A DNA stretch of 64,000 nucleotides from Tricholoma matsutake. Lineage: Eukaryota; Basidiomycota; Agaricomycetes; Agaricales; Tricholomataceae. Every line of letters starts with the position of its first letter. Positions within the stretch are counted from its first letter, which is position 1. Shown here in pieces: positions 21,610 to 33,123 of the stretch. The stretch spans positions 310,001-374,000 of the forward strand of contig AP026545.1 of NCBI GenBank assembly GCA_026075535.2, written 5' to 3'. A program made the translations under genes and the position numbers. The notes below the pieces were generated by a model, which saw nothing but the letters and a program-made list of their open reading frames with translations, searched no databases and was not told the origin of the DNA.

Positions 21610-22190
21610 TGTCAAGACCAATTCTTCTGACCGGAATTCTGATCATTTTCTGCCCCCTTCCTGGCCGCCTTACATCACAACCCACCTCCTATCAGCAGCA
21701 CTGCCTAGAGGCAAAATTCCCTCATTTCCAATCAGGTGAAACAGTTTCAGGAATTGCCTCAGAAGCTGGATTTCATATTAACCACAGCCTTGGAAACTCC
21801 GACCTTAGTATTTAAGCTAGCGACTTTCATTTTGTATTGCCAGTTTGTAAATCAACCAAGTCTCCCACTTAATCCTATTCTCTTTATACTTCAATTATGT
21901 TCTTAAGTCATTCTCAAACTCTTACTCAACCTCTCCGGAAATTCTCTGGACCTCTGGTCATCTTCCTTACACTCACCTTGAAATTAGGACACCTGACGAG
22001 GAGAAGGGTGCAACTTCTTATAAGTTGAAGCCAAGTCCTTTCTGCTCCCCCACTTGGTGTGACACATCAAGTAAACCCTGCCCTGGATTTCTGTAGGATT
22101 CCCTGTCTTACTCCATCTGACCACTACAACTTCTATCGTCTGGGTACGACCAGAATTCCGATGACTTCCTTTCAAGTTCAGTACTTAACA
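21610..22190 (+). repeat. Candidate solo LTR
   Basis: Starts TGTCAAGACCAATTC and ends GTACTTAACA, so it has TG...CA ends. It is 581 bp, with a TATA-like TATTTAAG near 21810. The bases after the end (AAGGGTTGAGG) resemble those after the Gypsy-1 5' LTR (AAAGGTCAAGC). No second LTR, polyprotein or 5-bp duplication was found, so this remains a candidate. Confidence 0.35.
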
Positions 22191-22922
22191 AAGGGTTGAG
22201 GTGGGATGCAAGAAAGCATACAGGTAGCTGGGTCGGGAGCATAGTAGCATGTAAGGTTGGTGGTTGGGGTCGTTGCAGTAGGCAGGCCAACTTGTAGGGT
22301 TTTCAGCACAAAAATGAATGTATGAGAGCAGAAAATGTACCCTGCTTTGATTCACGAGAAAGGAACAACCAGAGCCAGGTGCTGGAACAGCCTAGGAAGA
22401 AACAGTGAAGGTGTCAAAATGTCCTCAAGAACTTGCTAAAGTGGCCAGTAATACCTACAGGGCCAGTGTGCTGAAGTCAAAATTTTGTTGGAAAGTCAAT
22501 GTCCACATTGAGAATCTGTGCCGGCCTGTTGAGCAAAGCCATATGTCCATGAGGTTGTGACTAGATTCAGGCCTTGAGCTATCCGAGCAGTGGTACTGGG
22601 ATTCCAGTGGGGAGGGTCAAGGGAGGGAAGAAAGCCAGAGGTCCATTTAGGTGGTGGAGGTGGTTGTGGGAGGTGACACATCATCAGTGGTCTATTATTA
22701 GAAAAGGAAGCAATGCACCTGTCAGAGTCATCACTATTATTAGGCCTCCAACCAGCCACTCACAAGAAGTGTGTGGGGAGGTTCGGCCAGAGTTATCATG
22801 GAGGTGCACCAGATCTGGAGATCAAGGTGAATCTATTAATAGATAAGAAGGGAGAAACCTCAAAAAGAAGGGGGCCTCCAAGGCCTATTTCCCTCACTCC
22901 CAGAAATGGGCCTTCGAGGCCT
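22191..22922. other. Intergenic stretch, nothing clear
   Basis: No coding or repeat signal I can support. The right part is GA/GG-rich. Confidence 0.4.
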
Positions 22923-22930
22923 TGACTAAG

Positions 22931-23408
22931 TAGGGCAAGGCAGGGGTTACCCCTGGGTGTCAAATCTCATACCCTTACCCCTACCCCTGAACACCCTACC
23001 CTTAGGGGTAAGGGTATGGAAACATATAAGGGTTGCCAAGGGTATGGGAGGGTTTGTCAAGGGTACAAGGGTTTGGCACAAAATCAACATGTTTAGAGCA
23101 AAATTCATTTGAAAAGTGTTGATAACTATTGTATTTACTATTAATATCACATATTAATACCTCTTATTAACATATGAAAGCCATTATCATGTTGGACAAT
23201 CCCAAAATCTGAATTTAATTGATGAAAATCTTGAATATGAGTCTTTGTAGCTAAAAAAATCAAATGATATTCTTACATAAGCATACCCCTGTACCCTTAC
23301 TAAGGGTACAGGGGTATGCAAGGTTATGAACTTCCAAACCCCTACCCCTACCCCTCATACCCCTAGCCCCAAAACACAAGGGTATACCCCTACCCCTGCC
23401 TTGCCTTA
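22931..23408. mobile_element. Non-autonomous hAT-type element with 8-bp target duplication
   Basis: The left terminus TAGGGCAAGGCAGGGGT and the complement of the right terminus, TAAGGCAAGGCAGGGGT, differ at one base. The flanks are TGACTAAG at 22923-22930 and TGACTAAG at 23409-23416, an exact 8-bp duplication. Termini starting TAGGG plus an 8-bp duplication are typical of the hAT superfamily. The interior has no gene; both ends carry degenerate CCCTTACCCCTA repeats in inverted arrangement (about 22960-23075 and 23280-23400). Confidence 0.85.
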
Positions 23409-23416
23409 TGACTAAG

Positions 23417-23925
23417 CAAAGAAGCTCCTGCCTAAGGTGACTGATCTCAACTCTCTCCAGTAAATACTATCAATACTTTCACAACCCCAGTAGGTGGAGT
23501 TAGCGTGGACATAGTATGGAAGGGAAGGGTGGTCCATGCAGAATGTGTCGTGAATGTACATGTAGTTTACTATATGTATTTCTTCTAATATCCTTCTTAA
23601 AGAGTACCATCGATCCATTACCCTCAACCACTCTATCCTCAACTATGCTTGACACTTACTACTGTGTCTTCCAGCAACTACTGCTTCTCCCTTACTTTGC
23701 ACCTCGATCCACTGTTCTGATCACAGAATCCTTGATTTGGAGAACAAATGCATTTACATGCTCAAGGTCGCAACAATAGGAACATTCAAAGCTGGGCACA
23801 GCTCACAGATGCAGCTCACAGCATGCATAGCCATCAGCTTATATAACATAGATTTAGGAATCTGCTTAGAGCAAATGTCACACCTGATTCAAATATCTAA
23901 TCTGTGATAAAGTTGGGCTCCCTCA
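23417..23925. other. Intergenic stretch, nothing clear
   Basis: No supported feature. It follows the right target duplication of the small hAT-type element and precedes the Harbinger-related region. Confidence 0.4.
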
Positions 23926-25211
23926 TTGACAATTATCTTCACTATGCCCTCAAAACCACTGAGGAAAGACCTCATAGACTCCTTCCTACCATCTATGGCA
24001 ACTCAGAACATTTTTTCACCACCTGAAAACCTTGAAGAATACTCTCTAAACCTCCAAAAAGACCTTGAGATCTTAACCGATGCCCTCCTGTCCCAAAATG
24101 TGGTAACTTAGATCTGGCTTGGGAATTCTCACAAGATCCTGCCCACCATCACTGCTTGTCAACATGCTTCATGTTTCACCTCTCATTTTCTTGACAGTTC
24201 TTGATCTTATTGGGAATCATACTGTCTTCAGGAATGACACAAATCTTGGACAAACACCCATTGAGCAGCAGTTAGCTGTTACTCTTTTCTGAATGGGAAG
24301 GTATGGAAATGGTGCCAGTGTTGAAGACATTGCTCGTGCTGCAGGGTGTTTTGAAGGTTCTGTGGAAAACTACACAAATTGCTGTTTCGAAGCAATCCTC
24401 TCCCTCCAGAGCCAATTTGTCTGAAAGCTGACACCAGCTGAGAAGGAGGTAGAGAAAGAATGGATGGATAATCATCTGGGTTTCCAAGGGTCATGGAGAG
24501 ATGGTTGGGTTATGTATGATGGTACCATTGTCGTTCTCTATTGCAAACCAGGAAAGAATGGGATGCATACTACAAATGAAAAGCAAACTATGGTCTTAAT
24601 GTCCAGGTACATGTTCATATAACTATTAGTGCACTATTCAACCTTTTTTTTAGATTGGGAACACTCCCTCGAACCTTCGAATTGTTGATTTTACCCATGG
24701 AATGACTGGTTCCACCCATGATGCAACTGCTTTTGAGCATATGATGGCTGCTATGCATCCTGATTGGTTTTTTGATGGAGAAGAATTTACATGGGCAGAC
24801 TCAGCTTATGCAGTCAATTCCCGAACAATCCCTGTCCATAAAAAGCCAGCATCTCTCAAACCCATGAATGCCTTATTTGACAAGGTAGTTGCAGGCCTTT
24901 GTGTTCGCTCTGAGCATTGCATTGGTGCTCTCAAGGGCCATTTTCAGTGTTTGCATGGCCTCCAAGTCCATATTAACTCCAACAACAACCACTACGAAGC
25001 TTGTAAATGGATTTCGGTTGCAATTATCCTTCATAACCTTATTATTGATGTTGAAGGAAGCCAGTCTGCAGAGCATTTCCAGAATGTCCATGGTGCCAAT
25101 GAAGAGGAGGAAGATGCTGGTATTCATCAAGAGAATGGTAGAATAGATATGAGCAATAATGATGCAAAATGTACGCAACTAGTTGAAGGATTATGGGCAT
25201 TACAACACTAG
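23926..25211 (+). pseudogene. PIF/Harbinger transposase (DDE_Tnp_4 type)
   Basis: The N-terminal part (23926-24180) is weakly supported. From about 24190 the helix-turn-helix and catalytic region is clear: PIEQQLAVTLF-stop-MGRYGNGASVED, WVMYDGTIVVLY (first Asp), HGMTGSTHDATAFE (second Asp), DSAYAVN and VRSEHCIGALKGHFQCL (catalytic Glu), then AIILHNLIIDVEG. One intron is at 24607-24653 (GTACAT...TTTTAG), joining LNVQ to IGNTPSNLRIVD. TGA at 24290-24292 and TGA at 24422-24424 fall where relatives have Arg. The C-terminus is acidic and ends at 25211. Without the stops the catalytic triad would be complete. Confidence 0.85.
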
Positions 25212-26572
25212 TAATATAGCAATTGTAGAGAATAGAATTAGCCATTGATATAAAGAAAGCTGAAGAAAGCCAAGGAAAAGGAAATTATCAGTTCAGGAAT
25301 CTTCAGGAGTAAATGGGAGTGGCTTTAACGATGTCACACAAAAGAATACCCACACTTACAGAACTCTGTGTGCTCACTCTGTATTCACAAGGCATCAGCC
25401 ACCCATACATGCGCATGGTTCAAGGCTCAGGTAAGAGGTGGATGAATGCAGTTGAGCTTGGACCCTTGCATGTGAAGGTACAAGTCCACTGCCATTGATA
25501 GGTTGTCTCTTCAGCTCAAAGGCCAATTCACCATTACAACCACATTCTAATCACATCAGCTAACTCCTACAATGTCCCAGAAGCAGTGTGACCCAGTCTA
25601 TTGATCACGATATCATATCAACCACATTGAAACCTCACCAGCGACATTTATCGTACTGAGAAACCACATCGCACAACCTTAGGACTACCTCAAAACCCCC
25701 TAAGATCCCTCTAAACAAACACCAAGTATCCCCGATCAACTTCAAACAACCACAACCATGATCGAACATTGTTGACCATTGTCGACCATCATCGAGCATT
25801 ATTGATCAACATCGAGAGACTATGAGCGACATCAGGCACTGCATTTGTTATCTCAATGGTGGAATACCATGCACCCAGAAGTATTCCAACTCGTGCTCAA
25901 ACCTGCTGATAGTAGGTCAGCCTCGTTCCAAGTCCCTATCGCATACAGAACCCGCTGGATGGATTATTGTGAGACTTAGCACAGTTTATACACAAAGGAC
26001 AGTCTCTTTTTAGCTCTATACCCTTTATTACTCCTTCATCATATGATATATCTCTTTCTTGTTTGGATTCCAGTCTCCTTTTGGCCTCATGTCTTGACTC
26101 ATATCTTTTGCCTCATGTTCTACACATGTTTCTTATACCATTTTAGGAAGTTTCTTTTAAAACATATAAAACTCTGTAGTATCTACTTGGAAATACAAGA
26201 AATCATCTTCACATATTGCCTCATATAAAGTTCTAAGAATCTGATCTATCCTCTAAACCATCTAAGCTTCTATGAGTTTTCTCAATCAACGAGAAACCTC
26301 TGTGACCATTGTCGTCCTCAATCCTCTTATTGTTAGCACTAGTAACCATTCCAACACTCCCTAGCCATCAGCTATAACCTTCATATACTATCGATCTACC
26401 AAAAGTCCTTAGAATTCACATATCAACCCTCGACAATAAACATTGTTCACCATTGATCTTGTTGATTGTCCTCGATATTGATCAATACTCCATTGGACCA
26501 TGCCAAACACCTTCCTCTCTTATAGAACTACCTTTACAACTAGTACCAACTAGTTGTCTTCCCATTGGTCAG
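25212..26572. other. Intergenic stretch, nothing clear
   Basis: About 1.3 kb without a supported gene. Around 25760-25830 and 26290-26480, ATTGTCGACCATCATCGAGC-like short motifs recur; no terminal repeats were found. Confidence 0.4.
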
Positions 26573-27565
26573 ACCATGAACCTTTGGAACATCTCGCACC
26601 CTTCCTCTGACTTGTGCAAATATCATCGGCAGTTTTGGTGGTTTTCCCAGGTTGAGTATCATCACTGTGCTATTATCAAAACTCCACAGCTTCTGCTATC
26701 ATTGGATGTCAACTGCAAAACAGGTGCGCTAGATGGCAAATCCTGGGAATGGCCCAAGTTGTTCTATGCTGTCCAGAGAATGGCTGACTCGCTTCTGCAT
26801 CTTGAACCGTGCCTCATAGCATTTTTCAAAGGTGCACTTGAAACATGGGAGCAGTTCTCTTCAGAATTTATGGATGGTGGAAAAATCTCTCAGCTGTCAG
26901 AAGCCAAGAAAGACTGTCTGTTCATTCCTGCTACCAATGATCACAACGAGGGCACTCTAGAAAGTTTGCAACAGACCTGGTGGTGTGCACTGAACATGAC
27001 AATAGGCCAATACAATGCTCGGATGCTATACAAGCAGAACAATACTAGTAGTTTTGTTCAAAGTGTGCTAGGGCCCCAAAGCCATAAATTTCTTAGACAA
27101 GAGGCTCGGAGAGTTGAGAGCAGTGGAGCAGAAAAGCAGATGTGTGAGGAGAAAGCACAGCACAATCAGCAGGTAGTGGATGAGAAGAGAAAAGCAGATG
27201 TTGAGAGGAAGGGAAAACTAGACGCCTGAGAAGCGCAGATTGATGCAGTAACACCAATCCTTGATGTGGCAGAGCTGAAAGGAAAAATTAAACAGCTAAC
27301 TAATTCCAACCTTACTTTACAGATAAACTGGCATTGTCGATATGATATAGATGGGAAGATTCTGTCAAAAACTGTGATAGGAAAGATGAGGAAAGAGGAT
27401 AAAATGATGCAACTGATCATTGCTGTCGAGAGGTATAACATGTCACTGGTACCACTGACCATAGTAGTGCCTCTGAAGGTCAACCAACACGATGTTGCTG
27501 AGGCAACAGCAATGGATTGGGAGGCAGCGGAGGATGTTGAGGATGCTGATATGATTGAAGACTGA
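26573..27565 (+). pseudogene. Conserved basidiomycete protein of unknown function, C-terminal part
   Basis: I recognise the block WPKLFYAVQRMADSLLHLEP, ATNDHNEGTLESL and MTIGQYNARMLYKQNN as a family seen repeatedly in Agaricomycete genomes, with no function known to me. It is followed by a Lys/Glu/Gln-rich predicted coiled coil, TGA at 27227-27229 (in a DA-stop-EAQ context), then a shorter region (QINWHCRYD, VERYN) and an acidic C-terminus at 27565. The frame is open upstream to 26453, but that part lacks family resemblance. The N-terminal half of the family is missing, so this is a fragment. The multi-copy nature of the family suggests an association with mobile DNA. Confidence 0.55.
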
Positions 27566-27892
27566 CTCAGATGATTTGGCAGATACTCAAGCTTACAACA
27601 CATTCATTGATTTAATACTTTCTTACTCTTACAGTAATTCATAATACACTTGCCTAACTTGATAAGCCTTTCTCGCCTGTCATTGTACTTGATTCCACAT
27701 ACGATATAAGTACAAGTAATTTGTGATTGGAGCTAGATCAGCGATAAGAACTTGGATTTCCAAAAACAGCATTTTCTCTGTCACACTTTGTTCAGTGGGA
27801 TTGCCCATCCCCATATCCTATGACATTTGCAGAAGGTAACTTGTATGTGGTCATCCGAGATATTACCCACATACATCAACTGACAACAACTC

Positions 27893-29111
27893 AGGGTGCC
27901 AATGTCATCAGGCATGAATAAAGAAAATCAGCCATACTCCCATCTTTTGACAGGACTGTAGTATTTTCCATATCTCTGAGGATTTGATCAGCTTGCTCAG
28001 CAGCTCCTGATAAATTGATGACACGTGCACAAGCAGCATGGATGGCGATCAGGGCTGGGTCAGGCAATGTTAATTCTTTATTCATGGTCTCGGCTGTGGC
28101 TGCAACAGAGGGCTCAGCACTGAATGTGACATGTGATGGGGTGGGCACTGTGTACCGGCCAATTAGATTCCTGAAAATGGCATAAGTGTTTTCCTGAATA
28201 CACCATGTAGCTTGAATGGAGAAAAATGGAGTAAACAATGCAACATACTTGTCCAGGTACTGGTTCAAGCCACAGATTCAAAGTATCAAACTCGGAGTGC
28301 AAGGTGATCACCATGGTTATCACATTATGAAGGCTGTTAACTTGGCTGCCATACAGGGCTTTTGCTTTATTCCCAAGACCAAACATCTCAAGTATTGCAA
28401 AGACTGTTGCAGCATAATCCTGTTGAATGATCAGTAGGATGAGTGGTATTGAGCAATAAAGTACTGACCTTGTCACCATCTTGCGCACTCTCTGAAAAGA
28501 TGTGGGCAACCTCTGTCTGGATTAACAGGGGATTAGGAACAGCCTTGGAGGTTGCATCAACCTCAGCTATGTTGCAGCAAGAATGCAGATCATAGACTCC
28601 ACTGATGGCACATCTGTATCCATTGCATAGCAATGCCTGAAGAAGATGAACAGATGTCCAAGATAGATGCCTAAGAAACATACCTGTTCTTTGACATTTG
28701 TTTTTGTCTGGGGAGCATTGCCTAATTCTTGCAAGATCTGCTCCTTTACAACATCAAAAGATGGTTGAGAGACATGTCACAATGGCATGGGTCGACCTCC
28801 TGTGTTGGCATGAACTGGAAGTTGTTTAGGGCATTTGGAAGATAATTGTGCAACTCACACACTCGGAAGAGGTAGTTGCAATACCTGAGACCCAGTTCAA
28901 CGAGGGCATCGTAGATGGCTTGCTCATCCAGTTTGCTGCGGCATGAAGTGATCTCCAAAAGCATGCAAGAATACAGAGTAGATCCTAGGTACCCATCATG
29001 AGTATGGTCCCATAAGTCCTTTAGAAAGAAGCCCAAGAGACAAATTCCAATGAGAGGGTTGTTATACTTGGCTTTGGTGTGGGAGGGGTTATTCAGGGAG
29101 GTAGTCTCCAC
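27893..29111 (-). CDS. HNH-domain protein (HNH_2 type) of a large basidiomycete family
   Basis: Minus strand, several short introns. The first block (29111 down to about 28780) reads YLGSTLYSCMLLEITSC and further; the frame must change near 28775 to reach SFDVVKEQILQELGNAPQ. Introns are recognisable by GTATGT...TTCAG, GTCAGT...AACAG and GTATGT...TTCAAG. The HNH region follows: CNGYRCAISGVYD, then EVAHIFSES (first His), NSLHNVITMV (Asn) and LHSEFDTLNLWLEP (second His). The tail ALIAIHAACARVINLSGAAEQ is the conserved C-terminus of the family. No ATG was found at the 29111 end, so the N-terminus is incomplete or lies beyond an intron. HNH folds usually cut nucleic acids; activity here is not shown. 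Confidence 0.65.
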
Positions 29112-29520
29112 TTTCAGTAAGGTGCATCAAATGCTGAGCCCTGTTCCAGACACAATGGGCAAGTTCCGAGGCAGTTGACTCACGGTTGACTCATGGTTGA
29201 CTGGAGTTTGCACCTTATTACATAATCCTACCAAATTGAGCACTTGGATTGATGCTTCCTTTTACAAACAAATATCTGTTTAAATCAATAGGTTCATGAT
29301 AGTGACTATGGTGGACAATACCATTGTCACTGCCATCAACCACCACCACCACCACACTTCAACAATGCCATCCCCCACCACCAGCACCATTGACACCACT
29401 ACCTCCCACCTTCCCACCCTATCACCACCACTCCCACACCTCTAACCGCTGCTCCCAGCTCCACTCACTCCCCTCTATCACCACCAGACCCTGCAAACAA
29501 GCTTTCAGAGCTACAATGCA
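29112..29520. other. Gene-free stretch leading into a repeat body
   Basis: A cluster of GGTTGACTCA-type direct repeats lies at about 29173-29205, and CACCACCACC-rich sequence at 29335-29500, similar to the body of element copies at 13501 and 32626. Termini were not found. Confidence 0.4.
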
Positions 29521-29622
29521 GGCCCAAGTGATGCAATTGTCATCGTTTGGGCCCTAAGTAAGTTTTTTTCTTCTTTGTTTCCCATTATCATGAATAACTG
29601 ATTACACTTTGTTATTTTCTAG
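29521..29622 (+). repeat. Stem-loop plus intron-like module, copy 2
   Basis: GGCCCAA (29521-29527) pairs with TTGGGCC (29547-29553). A GTAAGTTTTTTTC donor-like site follows at 29558, and TTTTCTAG ends at 29622. Same layout as copies at 14136, 30140 and 33124. Confidence 0.65.
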
Positions 29623-30139
29623 GACCTAGACTACTGGGATGACACAAGATGACACATGTCCATGATGCCTGCGTAAACCCCCTCCTCCCCATCAAATGGG
29701 ATGCGAGGGTGTGGATTAGGGTCAGAAGGGCAATGAGGGGCAATGAGGGGCACTGGGAGACCCAGGAGGTAAGATACCCATACAGTAAGCACCTCCCAGC
29801 CCCTCAATTCACACCACATCACTAACACCCTCCTAACCCCCTTGACCTAGGCACTATGACTCCCACGACATGCCTACAGGCCCAGGCATGCCCAGTACCT
29901 GCCCCTCGCAGGGTAGATTGTGGGTGCTGATGCCTAGGACCCAGTGGGAGATGGCAGGAAGGGGGGAGAGAAGTGGCGGGCCACCACCACCACACCCACA
30001 ATGGATGAGGCACCACACCCATGATGGATGATGCACCACACCCACAACAGATGACACGCCTCTAGCCTCATGAGCAGTTGCTCGTGGGGTGCATGGTGCA
30101 TGGAACAACAACAATAGGAGAAATGAGTGCACAGAGGGT
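29623..30139. other. GC-rich repeat body between module copies 2 and 3
   Basis: No gene. Contains GGCAATGAGG direct repeats near 29728-29752, CACACCCACAATGGATGAGGC-like repeats at 29990-30050, and a TGAGCAGTTGCTCG palindrome at 30071-30084. Confidence 0.4.
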
Positions 30140-30234
30140 GGCCAAATGACATGAATGACGTGTCATTTGGGCCCCAGGTATGTTTTTTTCTTCTTTTGTG
30201 TGTTTTATTCACTAATGATGTTTTCTTTCTTTAG
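30140..30234 (+). repeat. Stem-loop plus intron-like module, copy 3
   Basis: GGCCAAATGACA (30140-30151) pairs with TGTCATTTGGGCC (30161-30173) with one bulged base. GTATGTTTTTTTC starts at 30178 and TTCTTTAG ends at 30234. Confidence 0.65.
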
Positions 30235-30265
30235 GATGTATACTATCTACCATGCTCACCCACGA

Positions 30266-30712
30266 ACAACACCCACTGCCACAAGCCACTGCTCGTGGGG
30301 TGGTGAATCCCATACCCCACTGCCTATGAGATGAGACCCATGCCCTCGAACAACTGCTTGTGGGGTGGTGGATTCCTTACCCTGCTGCCTATGAGACAAC
30401 ACCCATGCCCTCGAGCAACTGCTCGTGGGGTGGTGGATCCCTTACCCCGCTATGAGACAACACCCATGCCTGTGAGCAACTGCTTGTGGGGTGGTGGATT
30501 CCCTACCCCACTGCCTATGAGACAACACCCATGCCTGCGAGCAACTGCTTGTGGGGTGGTGGATTTCTTACCCCACTGCCTATAAGACGACACCCATGCC
30601 CTTGAGCAACTGCTCGTGGGGTGGTAGATCCCTTACCCCACTATGAGACGACACCCATGCCTGCAAGCAACTGCTTGTGGGGTGGTGGATTCCCTACCCC
30701 ATTGCCTACTCC
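30266..30712. repeat. Minisatellite with 65/61-bp units and higher-order pattern
   Basis: Units begin ACCCATGCC at 30336, 30401, 30462, 30527, 30592 and 30653, with an earlier, more diverged unit before. Unit lengths are 65, 61, 65, 65, 61 and then an incomplete unit. Each carries a GAGCAACTGCT(C/T)G hairpin followed by TGGGGTGGTGGAT. The 61-bp units lack TGCC before TATGAGAC and end the hairpin with GCTCG; the 65-bp units end with GCTTG. Frames running through the array are repeat artefacts. Confidence 0.85.
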
Positions 30713-30833
30713 TCCACTTAGCTCCTGTAATCGAGGGAGCCTGCAATTGCAGGTCTTCTCAGATGCAGGAGCTATTGGTGAAAGATGAGTATGGGTGCAG
30801 TAAGTGTGGCATGGCCTGTGTGTGTGTAGGCAC

Positions 30834-30846
30834 AGCTATATATAGC
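30834..30846 (+). promoter_or_regulatory. TATA-like box upstream of the hAT transposase gene
   Basis: GCTATATATAGC is centred about 60 bp upstream of the proposed ATG at 30899. The distance is suitable for a core promoter. It is self-complementary, and no other promoter evidence is available. Confidence 0.4.
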
Positions 30847-32823
30847 TATTTTGAAACTCCACTGATATTTGATGACACATTCTTTCTTCCCTACCCCCAT
30901 GCCACCCAGGAGTTCTAGTCATCGTGGTCGAGGTTCTAGCCGATGACCAACACCTGTTAGCCATGGGAATACCCCTGGGATTCATGGTACAACCTCAAGA
31001 AGCCAAGAAACGACACCTGGATCCCTTCCTCGCACACCATGGACAACTCCTGAGCACTCAGATGCAGAATCTCACAGCCACCCTGCAGTAGTTGCATCTC
31101 CAGTACATCATCACCAATGGAGGGAGGCTCCTGGAATTCATGCACAGACTGATCTAGAGGTTTGGGATTTACCTGATGAGGATATTATTAGTAAGTTTCC
31201 TTATACCCTGTCCCTTGTGATTATGTTACAATTTTTATTAGCTGCTTCAAGGGCAGTGTGGAGGTCTGAGGTCTATGACCATTATGATGTTTCTCTGATC
31301 CATGAATGTGCTGAGGATGGCTCCCCACACCATCTTAATTTCGTATTTACTTGTAAAATGTATCCAAGAACTCACTCCCATACCCGTGCATGGAGCAAAA
31401 CATCTGGGGGAACAAGCAATCTCTAGCTTGGTGTAGCTCAGTGTAATAAGTGCCATGGGATCTCAAGCACTCAGGTTGCAAAATCTGGTCCTCCATATTC
31501 TGAGGTGGCTCATCATGCACTTATTGCACTTTGCTGTGCAAAGAATCACCAGCCATTTAACTCAGTACTTGATGAAGATTATCAGACAGAGGTCCAAATG
31601 CTCCAGCCTGGTACAAAAGTCCCTCATCCTATGACTGTCAGCCGGGATGTGAATGCCATGTACTTTGAGATGTCAAAGCATGTTCAGAATTATTTTCAGG
31701 CTTGTTTTCCAACTTTCTATATATTACTGTTTAATTATATCCATAAATAGGCTCAGAATGGCACCATTCATCTGGTTCTTGATGGATGGACAGCACCAAT
31801 CATGGCTTCATATCTTGGTCTGGTAGTTGTCTGGTATGAAAATGGATTGGTCCACAAAGCAATTTTGGACTTCATTCGGCAAGATTGGTTTTTCTGTGTT
31901 ATTGCCAAAATACTCATTTATCTGTAGACTCACATCTAAACATAGTGGAGATTATCTGGCAAAGATTGTAGCAGAATGTCTTGAACGGTTTGGGCTTGAC
32001 AAACTAGTAAGAGCTATTCTCTTTGTCAACTATATATAACAATTATTGTAGCTTCATGCATTATGCATGGATAATGCAAGCAATTGTGATGGTTTGGCAA
32101 AATATCTTGCAAGGCTGATACCTTCATTTTGTGGCATGGCATCTTGTGGACGATGCTTTGCCCATATTATCAACTTAATTGCAAAGGTACAAACTCTGTT
32201 ATTTATATTACTGATTAGCTAATATGATATTATAATTGCAGATATTCATTTCCTTTTTTTTCAAACAGCCCAAGAAGAAAAAGGCCATCAAGGTTGCAGC
32301 AGGTGCAGTACCTCAATATGCTCAGGGTCATAATATTCCTTTGGATGTGGTCCATTTTGAGGGAGAAGTTGTGCTTGAGGAAGGTGAAGATGAGCTGCTG
32401 GGTGAAGAAAATCTGGCAATTGAGGAGGAGGCAATTGATACAGCTGCAATGGATGATGGCCATGGTGTGCATGATGACTTGGTTGTTGGTTCACTTCATG
32501 GAACAGGAATCCGGATGATGGCAGAACAAGGGGTTGTTATTAAGAAAGATGAAGAGCAGATGGCATTACAAATTTTTCCATGTGTAAGTCTTCAGTAACT
32601 TCAATTTATGATAGCTAACTGCTCAGAGGTCTTTGCACTCCCCCCCCCCCCCCCAATCTGAGCAGACTCCGCTCAGACACTTGGACTGTCCAAGTACTGT
32701 CCAAGGACTTTGCTCAGACTTTGCTCGGACTTCTTTGGCTGAAAGTCCTGCCAAACTAAATGTCCAGTCCGAGCTGAGTCCGAGTTGCTTATATAATTGA
32801 CTGAAAAATCAGTGGCTACTGCA

Positions 32824-32887
32824 GGGATTGAACCCTCATAGTCACATGATAAAGTACATTTAAGGCAACAATATAACCATTAGACTA
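32824..32887 (-). other. tRNA-like module, left arm of the nested element
   Basis: Minus strand: A-box-like TAGTCTAATGG (32877-32887) and B-box-like GGGTTCAATCCC (32824-32835). Similar order and flanks to 13817-13881. It points outward from the element. Confidence 0.55.
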
Positions 32888-33123
32888 AAGTATCATTACA
32901 GGTAGATAGTTTTATCTCTCTATGTACCACCCCGGCTGTGATGACAAATCAACACAGCTGCATCACCAATGATGATGCCAGCTCATCATTGTTCATCATT
33001 GTTCACCACCAACCACCACCACCACCACCACTTGATGATGACGCCTCCCTCCCATGTCCTGCTGCTGCCACTGCCCCCTGAACACCCCACAGCCATGGGC
33101 CCCATGCCAGCACACGACAAAAT

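Noticed and set aside
22960..23400. CCCTTACCCCTA repeats as an internal telomere tract
   Set aside because: The repeats are degenerate, arranged in both orientations and confined within the termini and 8-bp duplication of a small transposon.
30266..30712. Repeats of about 60 bp with hairpins, at first sight like a CRISPR array
   Set aside because: There are no unique spacers; the whole unit repeats, and the context is a eukaryotic genome. It is a minisatellite.
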